In this document: positions 55,205 to 62,561 of the stretch, one piece after another
How positions within the stretch are numbered: the first letter of the stretch is position 1
Layout of the letters: each line of letters begins with the position of its first letter
NCBI GenBank assembly: GCA_900546345.1
Contig: URCI01000005.1
Coordinates: forward strand, 1 to 64,000
DNA length: 64,000 bases
Source: an uncultured Prevotella sp.
GTDB lineage: Bacteria; Bacteroidota; Bacteroidia; Bacteroidales; Bacteroidaceae
Direction: 5' to 3'
The notes under the pieces: generated by a model
Database searches by the model: none
The model's input: only the letters and a program-made list of their open reading frames with translations
Told to the model about the DNA's origin: nothing
Translations under genes and position numbers: made by a program

Positions 55205-55837
55205 TTACTTTTTCTTTTCCTCCTCCTCTTGTGGGCGTGGCTCTTTTTTGGCCAGCATCATCACCTGATAGGTGAAGTCGGTCACCCACTTCTGAGAGAA
55301 GTTCAGTCGGGAGTTGAGCTTGCGCACATTCAGCACAGCTTTGATCACGCTCGGGTCCTTGTAGTCGTTCTTCATGTAGATGTCGTTGACCGTCTTCTCC
55401 GTCATAGCATAGATGGTCTTCTTGAAGATGGAGGGCACGCGGAGCTTGAATTTCATCAGGTTGCCCATCAGCATCATCAAGTCCTGCGAGAAGCTTTGGA
55501 ACTGGATCAGATACACCTGTACGTCTTGCAATTTCTTGCAGTTACGGCGGATACTCTGGTCGATCTCTTTGAAAAACGTCTCGTCGCTATGATAGATTTC
55601 CATCATCATTTTGCGGCAATAGCTTTTCTCGCCGACACCCAACTTGTTGTTTTGTGTGGGAACATGCAGCGTGGACTTAAACACTCTCAGATCAGGCAAC
55701 ATGGCCAGGTTGCTGATACCCAGTTGAGCCGCTAATGAAGCCTGAAAATATACACGTACCAGCGTCATGTAATCTTCCATGCCGCCGGTCTTGCTTTCTT
55801 GGTTCTTCCTTTCAAATAGTTTGGAGAATATGCCCAT
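55205..55837 (-). CDS. Conserved-looking cytoplasmic protein of unknown function
   Basis: The start at 55837 (MGIFSKLFERKNQ) gives 210 aa and fits the promoter at 55890-55920. It has no membrane segment. It is helical, Lys- and Met-rich, with paired motifs MTLVRVYFQASLAAQLGISN and NLMKFKLRVPSIFKKTIYAM, and ends in a charged tail EEEEKKK. I do not recognise a family. It heads the group with the coiled-coil gene, zapA and rny, 95 bases apart, so a link to division or RNA turnover is possible but unproven. Confidence 0.75.
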   Translation of the reverse strand: MGIFSKLFERKNQESKTGGMEDYMTLVRVYFQASLAAQLGISNLAMLPDLRVFKSTLHVPTQNNKLGVGEKSYCRKMMMEIYHSDETFFKEIDQSIRRNCKKLQDVQVYLIQFQSFSQDLMMLMGNLMKFKLRVPSIFKKTIYAMTEKTVNDIYMKNDYKDPSVIKAVLNVRKLNSRLNFSQKWVTDFTYQVMMLAKKEPRPQEEEEKKK

Positions 55838-55889
55838 GATTATCGAAATTACTTTATAGTATTCCTTGAAATATTTGTCAAATACGCTG

Positions 55890-55920
55890 CAAAAATACAA
55901 TAATTAAGTGAGAAGACAAA
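55890..55920 (-). promoter_or_regulatory. Promoter of the 210-aa gene and zapA-rny group
   Basis: On the minus strand TTTG (55920-55917), 19 bases, then TATTTTTG (55897-55890). Both boxes and the spacing match the consensus. The start codon is 52 bases downstream. Confidence 0.72.
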
Positions 55921-55961
55921 ATAAAAGTCTATGAATCTCTCTAAGTCTCGATAATATTTCG

Positions 55962-55969
55962 TAACTTTG
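55962..55969 (+). promoter_or_regulatory. Candidate promoter -7 element for rfbA and the downstream envelope genes
   Basis: TAACTTTG matches TAnnTTTG. The leader to the rfbA ATG at 56086 is about 110 bases, longer than usual here, and includes a small stem TTGGC-CGACC-GCCAA near 56048-56062. A leader of this kind could be a target of UpxY-type antitermination, but that is speculation. Confidence 0.5.
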
Positions 55970-56085
55970 CAGCAATTAACGCAACAACAAGAATCATAAG
56001 CCGTAGCGTGAGGCAAGAAGGGGGAAGGGCTATCACTGACCTCTTTGGCCGACCGCCAAGGTTTTAATTATTTCAAGACCAATTC

Positions 56086-56982
56086 ATGAAGGGCATTGTT
56101 TTAGCTGGCGGCTCGGGTACACGCTTGTATCCTATTACAAAAGGTATTAGTAAACAACTTCTTCCCGTCTTTGACAAGCCGATGATCTACTATCCATTGT
56201 CGGTGTTGATGTTGGCGGGGATACGTGACATCCTTGTCATCTCCACTCCGTATGACTTGCCGGGTTTCAAGCGTCTTTTGGGCGATGGCTCCGATTTTGG
56301 CGTGAACATCACCTATGCCGAGCAGCCCCATCCCGACGGTCTTGCGCAGGCTTTCCTTATCGGCGAGCAGTTTATTGGCGACGACAGTGTCTGTCTGGTC
56401 TTAGGCGACAACATCTTCTATGGCGCAGGCTTCACCGGTTTGTTGCAGCACAGCAGGGAGCAGGCCGAGGAACACGACAAGGCTACCGTGTTTGGCTATT
56501 ATGTCAACGATCCGCAACGCTATGGTGTGGCCGAGCTCGATGCGGAAGGCAACTGTCTGAGCCTGGAAGAGAAACCCTTGCATCCCAAGAGCAACTACGC
56601 CGTGGTAGGACTCTATTTCTATCCCAACGACGTGGTGCGCGTTGCCAAGGCTGTCAAGCCCAGTGCGCGCGGTGAGCTCGAGATCACCTCTGTCAACCAG
56701 GACTACCTGTCCCAGCAGCGTCTGCGTGTGCAGGCTCTGCCGCGTGGCTTTGCCTGGCTCGACACCGGCACACACGACAGCCTTTCCGAGGCCAGCACCT
56801 TCATCGAGTGCATCGAGAAGCGCCAGGGACTGAAGGTGGCCTGTCTGGAGGAAATCGCCTTTAAACAAGGATGGATCACCCGTGAGCAACTCACTGCTGA
56901 GGCTCAACCCATGGCCAAGAACGACTATGGCAAATACCTTCTGCAACTCGCCGGTGAGTCCACCGGTCATCAGCAAGCATAA
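56086..56982 (+). CDS. rfbA: Glucose-1-phosphate thymidylyltransferase
   Basis: The 298-aa nucleotidyltransferase has LAGGSGTRLYPITKGISKQL with the substrate-binding loop, PVFDKPMIYYPLSVLMLAGI, VLGDNIFYGAGF and EEKPLHPKSNYAVVGLYFYP, all characteristic of RfbA/RmlA. It makes dTDP-glucose for the rhamnose pathway. The tyrosine kinase gene follows 38 bases later. rfbD is elsewhere in the window (41415). Confidence 0.96.
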   Translation: MKGIVLAGGSGTRLYPITKGISKQLLPVFDKPMIYYPLSVLMLAGIRDILVISTPYDLPGFKRLLGDGSDFGVNITYAEQPHPDGLAQAFLIGEQFIGDDSVCLVLGDNIFYGAGFTGLLQHSREQAEEHDKATVFGYYVNDPQRYGVAELDAEGNCLSLEEKPLHPKSNYAVVGLYFYPNDVVRVAKAVKPSARGELEITSVNQDYLSQQRLRVQALPRGFAWLDTGTHDSLSEASTFIECIEKRQGLKVACLEEIAFKQGWITREQLTAEAQPMAKNDYGKYLLQLAGESTGHQQA

Positions 56983-57020
56983 AACGCTCCATTCAACGAT
57001 ATACATTAATCAAAAGATTC

Positions 57021-59657
57021 ATGGAACAGAACTTAAACGCGGAAACGGGACTGGAGAACCAACAACAGCCGGTTCAGCAGCCAGAAGAAGCAGGATCGTC
57101 GATCAACATCGCCTCGATCTTCACGGCCGTCGTGCTTAATTGGAAATGGTTTGTCCTCTCCATCATCATCTGCCTGGGTTTGGCCGCTGTCTATTTGCGC
57201 TATGCCACACCTATCTATCAAGTGTCGGCCAAGCTCCTGATCAAGGACAACGACCAGAACTCGCCCAATTCGGCCAACAAAAACGCCATGCTCAACACGG
57301 CAACGTTGGGCCTGATCTCCAACTCTAATGGTTTCGATAATGAGATGGAGATCCTCACTTCTCACTCTCTTGCCCTGCAAGTGGTGAAAGGCATGAAGAT
57401 CTATGTCGACTATTACTTTGTCGGCAAGGTCAAGGACGAGCTGCTTTACAAACAGCAGCCCCTCAACGTCGACATGGACGAGGCCCACTTGAACAAGCTC
57501 AATATGCCTGTGCAGATGAAGATCACCCGCGAAGGCAACAGCTACAAGATCTCGGGATCGTGCTATGTGGCCGTTGACAAGCTGACCTCCAAAGGTCCGT
57601 TTAAGTTCGACCGTACCGTGCAGAGCATTCCTGCAACTATCTATACCCGTGTGGGTGCCATCAGCTTGAGTCAAAGCCCCTATGCCGTCATGAAGGACGG
57701 CGAGAGCATCAAAGTCTTTATCTACTCACCCCAGATGGCCGCCAATAAGTATGTCGCGGAACTGACAGCCACACAGACCAGCAAGACCACGACGATCGCA
57801 CAGCTCACCCTCAACGATGAGGATCCGCAGCGCGCCCTCGACTACATGCAGTATCTCTCCATTTGCTATAACCAGCAGGCCAACGTCGACAAGAATGAGA
57901 TCGCCCGCCGCACGGAGCAATTCATCAATGGACGACTCGAGAAAATCAATGCCGAGTTGAGCAGCACAGAAGGTGAGCTGGAGAGCTACAAGCGTCGTAA
58001 CAACGTCGTGGAGCTGAAGACCAACGCTACCGGCGCTTATACCAATGCCACTGAATACCAGCAGAAACTCAATGAGGCCAATACCCAGGTGGCGCTGATC
58101 TCGGAGATGCAGGGCTACATGAACAATGCCAAGAACCACTTCCAGCCATTGCCGTCGAATGTGGGACTGGAGGATCAGGCCTCTACCGCGCTCATCAGCA
58201 ACTACAACGAATTATTGCAGAAGCGCAGCCTGCTGTTGCAGAGTGCGAGTGAGAACTCGCCTTCCGTCATCCCCTTGACGTCGCAGATCATGGAGATGGA
58301 GCGTGCCATCCGCCGTGCCCTCGTCCAGGCTCGCAAGAACTTGGAGATCCAGCGCAATGCCCTGGCTGTGGAGTATGGCAAATATCAGGGCCAGGTCGGT
58401 GAGACGCCCGAACAGGAGCGCATGCTCACACAGATTGGCAGACAACAGGAAGTGAAGTCGGGCCTCTACCTGATGCTGTTGCAGAAGCGTGAGGAGAACT
58501 CTATCTCGCTGGCCGCCACGGCCGACAAAGGCAAGCTCATCGATGGTCCGTCTCTCGGCAAAAAGGTGAGCCCCAAAAGTTCCATCATCTTGTTGGTGGC
58601 CTTTGTGCTGGCGCTTGCCATCCCATCCTTGATCCTCTTCCTGCTGGAGTTCTTCCGCTATAAGATCGAGGGACATGAAGACGTGGCCCGCTTGACCACA
58701 TTGCCGATCATCGCCGATATCGCCGTGTCTTCGGAGACGGCAAAGACCAAGGGCGAGATCGTGGTGCACGAGAACCAAAACAACCAGATGGAGGAGGTCT
58801 TCCGCTCCATGCGCACCAACATACAGTTTATGCTGGAGAAGGACGAACGGGTGATCATGTTCACCTCTTCGACATCCGGCGAGGGCAAGACCTTCGTGGC
58901 GTCGAACCTGGCCATGTCGTTTGCTTTGCTCGGCAAGCGTGTGTTGCTCGTCGGCCTCGACATCCGCAAGCCGCGTCTGGCCAATCTCTTCGAGATCAAC
59001 GACTTCAACCATGGCATCACCAACCTGCTTGTCAAGGAGTCGCCTACCTGGGAGGATATCCAGGCACAGCTGCTGCCTTCGGGCGTGAACCGCAACCTGA
59101 CATTGCTCATGGCCGGTCCGACACCGCCGAACCCTGCCGAGCTGGTCACACGCAAGAGTCTTGGCATCACCTTCGACCTGTTGCGCCAGCATTTCGACTA
59201 CATCATCGTCGATACCGCACCTGTCGGCCTGGTGACCGATACGCTTCAGATTGCCAAGGTCTGCGACACGACGGTCTATGTCTGCCGTGCCGACTACACG
59301 CCGAAGGAGAACTTCGAGATGATCAACGGCCTGGCCTTCAGCAAGAAGATGCCTAAGATGAGCATCGTCATCAACGGCATTGACATGTCGAAGAAGAAGA
59401 ATGGCTACTACTATGGCTATGGCAAATACGGCAAGTACGGACGCTATGCCCGCAACCTCCGCTCCACAACCTATGGCAGCTACGGCAATTATGGCAGCTA
59501 CGGCGGCTACGGCAGCTATGGCCATTACGGCAGTTACGGCCACTACGGCAGTTACGGCAGCTACGGCAACTATGGCAATTACGGCAGATATGGCAGTTAT
59601 GGTGATTACAAGGATAGTCACTATAGCAACGAGAAAGACGATTCGATTAAACAATAG
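57021..59657 (+). CDS. Wzc-like polysaccharide tyrosine autokinase with a long Tyr-Gly tail
   Basis: The 878-aa protein has a Wzz chain-length domain between two membrane segments (about 40-60 and 510-535), a GNVR-type periplasmic coiled coil, and a cytoplasmic bacterial tyrosine kinase domain (about 590-795): Walker A STSGEGKTFVASNLA near 618, Walker A' LLVGLDIRKPRL and Walker B IIVDTAPVGLVTD. The last 84 residues hold 24 tyrosines; residues 818-862 are 15 straight YGx triplets (x mostly S, N, H). BY-kinases phosphorylate their own C-terminal tyrosine cluster to set the length and export of exopolysaccharide. This cluster is far larger than the 5-10 tyrosines of classic examples. It stands between rfbA and a HAD phosphatase gene. 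Confidence 0.94.
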   Translation: MEQNLNAETGLENQQQPVQQPEEAGSSINIASIFTAVVLNWKWFVLSIIICLGLAAVYLRYATPIYQVSAKLLIKDNDQNSPNSANKNAMLNTATLGLISNSNGFDNEMEILTSHSLALQVVKGMKIYVDYYFVGKVKDELLYKQQPLNVDMDEAHLNKLNMPVQMKITREGNSYKISGSCYVAVDKLTSKGPFKFDRTVQSIPATIYTRVGAISLSQSPYAVMKDGESIKVFIYSPQMAANKYVAELTATQTSKTTTIAQLTLNDEDPQRALDYMQYLSICYNQQANVDKNEIARRTEQFINGRLEKINAELSSTEGELESYKRRNNVVELKTNATGAYTNATEYQQKLNEANTQVALISEMQGYMNNAKNHFQPLPSNVGLEDQASTALISNYNELLQKRSLLLQSASENSPSVIPLTSQIMEMERAIRRALVQARKNLEIQRNALAVEYGKYQGQVGETPEQERMLTQIGRQQEVKSGLYLMLLQKREENSISLAATADKGKLIDGPSLGKKVSPKSSIILLVAFVLALAIPSLILFLLEFFRYKIEGHEDVARLTTLPIIADIAVSSETAKTKGEIVVHENQNNQMEEVFRSMRTNIQFMLEKDERVIMFTSSTSGEGKTFVASNLAMSFALLGKRVLLVGLDIRKPRLANLFEINDFNHGITNLLVKESPTWEDIQAQLLPSGVNRNLTLLMAGPTPPNPAELVTRKSLGITFDLLRQHFDYIIVDTAPVGLVTDTLQIAKVCDTTVYVCRADYTPKENFEMINGLAFSKKMPKMSIVINGIDMSKKKNGYYYGYGKYGKYGRYARNLRSTTYGSYGNYGSYGGYGSYGHYGSYGHYGSYGSYGNYGNYGRYGSYGDYKDSHYSNEKDDSIKQ

Positions 59658-59668
59658 CGATTGATATC

Positions 59669-60100
59669 ATGGCAACAATAGCAGTTGACTTCGACGGTAC
59701 GATTGTTGAGCACCGTTATCCCGAGATAGGCAAGGAGCGCCCGTTCGCAACAGAGACGTTGCGGATGCTGATCAAAGACCATCACCGGCTGATCCTGTGG
59801 AGTGTGCGAGAGGGCAAACTCCTGCAGGATGCCGTGGACTGGTGCCACGAGCGGGGCGTGGACTTCTGGGCCATCAACCGGGATTACCCGGAGGAAGAGC
59901 GTGAGAAGAACAATCATTTCTCCCGCAAGATCAAGGCAGACTATTTCATTGATGACCGCAATATCGGCGGACTGCCCGACTGGGGGCAGATCTATCGGAT
60001 GATCAGCGAGCACAAGACCTACGCGCAGGTCATCCGCGAGAGCATGGGACAAGTGTCTTATGAGGACGTCCCGCGGAAGAAACACTGGTGGCAGTTCTGA
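59669..60100 (+). CDS. HAD-type phosphatase-like protein (BT0820 type)
   Basis: The 143-aa protein begins ATIAVDFDGTIVEHRYPEIG with HAD motif I (DxDGT), has ILWSVREGK as motif II, and DYFIDDRNIGGLPD as the acidic motif IV. There is no cap domain. It resembles the small HAD proteins typified by BT_0820 of Bacteroides, whose natural substrate is unclear to me. It starts 11 bases after the tyrosine kinase gene, so it is cotranscribed and may act on a sugar phosphate of the same pathway. A strong terminator follows. Confidence 0.85.
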   Translation: MATIAVDFDGTIVEHRYPEIGKERPFATETLRMLIKDHHRLILWSVREGKLLQDAVDWCHERGVDFWAINRDYPEEEREKNNHFSRKIKADYFIDDRNIGGLPDWGQIYRMISEHKTYAQVIRESMGQVSYEDVPRKKHWWQF

Positions 60101-60128
60101 TGACTGTCGACACCTGAGTGATATAATG

Positions 60129-60177
60129 AAACAGGCGACGTGTCTTTCCTTCAGAGGAAAAGCACGTCGCCTGTTTT
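60129..60177 (+). terminator. Terminator of the envelope polysaccharide group
   Basis: A perfect 14-bp stem (60129-60142 with 60163-60176) has an inner pairing of CCTT with AGGA-type bases and a short T run. It is symmetric enough to serve the convergent gene at 60222 too. Confidence 0.82.
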
Positions 60178-60221
60178 GTTGTCGGGTGTCAGTGGATGGG
60201 GAATCCCTTATGTCAGGCGCA

Positions 60222-61643
60222 TTAGGGAAGCTCCACTTTGACCTTTCTCTCAGTCACAAACTTCCGTGTGATGGCGATGATTTGATCCAAAGACGCGTGG
60301 GAGATGCGCTTGAGCGTGGAGGTGAGCTGTTTGGGGCTGATGCCCATGCTGGCGGCAATGACCACGGCATTGAGGCCGGGCTCGTTGATATGGCTCATAA
60401 TGACTCCAATGAGCACTTTCATGAAGTGTGACTCGGCCGTGTCATACGTCTTGTTGTCTGACAGCCCCTGACGGCTCTGCAATGTCTGCAATTCCATGTA
60501 GTGTTCCAGTCTCAGTGTGACTTCCTTGACAATCATCTGTCGGCTCAGTACGGTGATACGGTGGAAGAAGCCGAAGCTGACGATGACGAGGACCAGGATA
60601 ATGGCGTTGAGAATGAGATAGATCCGTTGGTGCTTATACTGCTCATAGAAATGCAGAATCATATTGTTTTGCATGTCCAGTTGTTTCTGTTGGTCGCGTA
60701 TCATCTCTTCCTGCGTCATCACCACGTCAATGTTGTCCTTGTCGACCACCGTGGTGTGCAGCAGGTTGGTGCGCTTGTAGGGCTTGCCATTCAGAATGCG
60801 CATGGCCAGGTCGACGACTTGGAACCCTCGCGTAGGATTGATTACGGTTGCCTCCAGTTTGCCTTCCTGTACCATTTTCAGTCCGCCTTTCGGGCCAGGC
60901 AGACCATCAACGCCGTAGTATTCTACCCCTTTGTGTCCGCCGACCTGCTCAATGGCCTTGCGCATGGACATGGCACAGATGTCGCTTTGACCCACGACAC
61001 AATTAAAGCGGATATTGGGATGCTTCTGAAGGAATTCCACACCTCGTTTTGTGATCGAATCAGTTTTCCATGAATTGCCTACGGTTGCGACGATATGTAG
61101 GTTGGGGTATTTGGCGATAGCTTCGCGGAAACCGCGTCCACGGTCAATGGTGGGAGAGGAGTACGGCGCACCGGCGACCTCCAGGATGTTGGTGGGGCTT
61201 CCCCTGCGTACCTTGCCCAGATAGTCGCCCATCATGCGGCCCAACTGTTCATCATCGCGCCCGATGTAGGCCGTGTATTCCTTAGATTTCGTCTGTCGGT
61301 CAACGATCACGACGGGAATGCCGGCCGCCTTGGCACGATGCAGCATGCGTGCGTCACACTCATAGGCACTGGGAGAGATGATGAGGATGTCGACGTGGGC
61401 ATCGATGAGCGAGTCGATCTGCCGCTCTTGCAGTGCGTAGTCCTCGTGTGCCAAGCGAAAATCGATAGTTACTCCCCGGCGCTGTAAACTGGCCGTTTTG
61501 ATCTCGTCATACAATTTGTTTGACCAGTCACCTGATCCCCCCATCGATGCGCCGATGACGATCCTTGGTTGTCGGTCGCAACTAGATATCAGGCCGATCA
61601 GTAGTAGGAGTGGTAATAGTTTTAGAAAAGTTTTTGTCTTCAT
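60222..61643 (-). CDS. Periplasmic-binding sensor joined across the membrane to a half AraC domain
   Basis: The 473-aa protein has a lipoprotein-like signal (LIGLISSCD, Cys 22) and a type 1 sugar-binding domain at about 28-310 (VIGASMGGSGDWSNKLYDEI, DILIISPSAYE, YYGVDGLPGPKGGLKMV). A membrane helix follows at about 336-357, then a short coiled coil, and at 395-465 the first helix-turn-helix of an AraC domain (IMSHINEPGLNAVVIAASMG, ISPKQLTSTLKRIS). No histidine kinase or receiver lies between, and the stop comes before the second helix-turn-helix. No continuation is found after the stop in that frame. It looks like an HTCS stripped to sensor plus half reader. It may bind a free sugar; its target genes are not obvious here. 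Confidence 0.85.
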   Translation of the reverse strand: MKTKTFLKLLPLLLLIGLISSCDRQPRIVIGASMGGSGDWSNKLYDEIKTASLQRRGVTIDFRLAHEDYALQERQIDSLIDAHVDILIISPSAYECDARMLHRAKAAGIPVVIVDRQTKSKEYTAYIGRDDEQLGRMMGDYLGKVRRGSPTNILEVAGAPYSSPTIDRGRGFREAIAKYPNLHIVATVGNSWKTDSITKRGVEFLQKHPNIRFNCVVGQSDICAMSMRKAIEQVGGHKGVEYYGVDGLPGPKGGLKMVQEGKLEATVINPTRGFQVVDLAMRILNGKPYKRTNLLHTTVVDKDNIDVVMTQEEMIRDQQKQLDMQNNMILHFYEQYKHQRIYLILNAIILVLVIVSFGFFHRITVLSRQMIVKEVTLRLEHYMELQTLQSRQGLSDNKTYDTAESHFMKVLIGVIMSHINEPGLNAVVIAASMGISPKQLTSTLKRISHASLDQIIAITRKFVTERKVKVELP

Positions 61644-61710
61644 TCAATTGGTAAAATGATTACTTGATAATTATTTATTTCCAAAAGGTAATAATATGTT
61701 TCTTCTCATG

Positions 61711-61718
61711 CAAAGATA
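61711..61718 (-). promoter_or_regulatory. Candidate promoter -7 element for the sensor gene at 60222
   Basis: TATCTTTG on the minus strand, 68 bases before the start codon, matches TAnnTTTG. No clear -33 box. Confidence 0.45.
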
Positions 61719-62008
61719 GGTTTTACTTTTCATTCTTTGTTCTCTGTTTAAGGATAATTATATTAATATTAGATAATGTGTCTTTCGCTTTGAAAGATGA
61801 TCATTATCAATGCTTTCTCTTACCATGCATTTGTAGTTCCGAATCTTTCTGATGGTTCCTCGGATTTCATCATTGTTGTCAGGAGGGAAAAGGAAGGCGA
61901 AAACGCCTTTGCCGAAAAATGACCGATTCATGAGCGGGAGGAAATCAGAATATATTGGTAACTTTGCAGTGAATGAAGATAAGAGGAGATAATTCTGTTA
62001 GAGGAAGA

Positions 62009-62143
62009 ATGAAAAATATTAGCATTTGTGGTTGTCTCTTCGTGCCTGGTGATCGTTGCGGGGGCCGTCTTGTGTGTGGCGTTTACCTTGCCCCTGTGCA
62101 GTGCCGTGAAGCGAGAACAGATGAAAAACAATGTTGGATAAAC
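62009..62143 (+). pseudogene. Possible small membrane protein with a frameshift
   Basis: A TAACTTTG promoter-like element at 61959-61966 and an ATG at 62009 precede a 5-A run. In the frame of the ATG the product is a meaningless Cys-rich peptide of 45 aa. In the frame one base over, the sequence reads as a hydrophobic signal or membrane helix (ILAFVVVSSCLVIVAGAVLC) and then a charged end, stopping at 62143 at the edge of repeat copy B. One A fewer in the run would join ATG to this frame. It may be a pseudogene, a sequencing slip or chance. The gap 61644-62561 otherwise holds only repeat copy B. Confidence 0.3.
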
Positions 62144-62451
62144 TGACATTTTTCCGCCGCTGTGGCTGCGATGTTTGCCGACAAACCCTCGTTAGTTCCC
62201 ATTTTCGCGATTCTGAGGCAGTTTTGTGTAATTGTCTGTTTGATAGGCTGATACAAACATGAATCCTTTGTTGAAAATAAAAAGCGGTAGTCTGATACAA
62301 AAATCTCTAAGGAATTTTTGATCAAACTACCGCTTTTTGATGATCAGCACACTGCTTTTTGCCTGTCATCTCAGTGCTTTTTGATTGTCATCTCAGTTTT
62401 TCGTAATGATCATCTCAGTGCTTTGTGATTGTCATCTCAGTGCTTTCTTTG
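62130..62451. repeat. Dispersed intergenic element, copy B, with 22-bp-period tail
   Basis: It matches copy A (22076-22420) in order: AATGTTGGATAAACTGACATTT, a GC-richer block, TTCGCGATTCTGAG, a hairpin with the same CGGTA core, then TGTCATCTCAGTG units at exactly 22-base steps (62364, 62386, 62408, 62430; a weaker unit at 62342). It is noncoding as far as I can tell. Confidence 0.8.
62279..62338. terminator. Long hairpin of copy B, terminator-like
   Basis: A 13-bp perfect stem (62279-62291 with 62326-62338) extends to 18 bp with one mismatch. Five A and five T flank it, so it could terminate either strand, including the mutS-like gene ending at 62562. Its arms covary with those of copy A. 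Confidence 0.65.
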
Positions 62452-62561
62452 TGCCACGCCACAGATTTTTGCGAAAGCACCCTGTTTTCGCCCATCTTTT
62501 CGAGAGCTTTTTTTCTGGAAGCAACGTCCGTGATGACAGTGTTTTGTCTGAAACTTTGATG

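Noticed and set aside
58212..59654. Long open frame (480 codons) on the minus strand opposite the tyrosine kinase gene
   Set aside because: It is a shadow of the YGx repeat and codon bias of the plus-strand gene; the apparent membrane-rich start is the reverse reading of the repeat.
61664..61852. 62-codon hydrophobic frame on the plus strand upstream of the repeat
   Set aside because: It lies in AT-rich sequence, overlaps the promoter region of the minus-strand sensor gene and has no domain or start signal.
62342..62451. CRISPR-like array of TGTCATCTCAG repeats
   Set aside because: The spacing between cores is only about 9-11 bases of similar T-rich sequence, too short and too alike for spacers.
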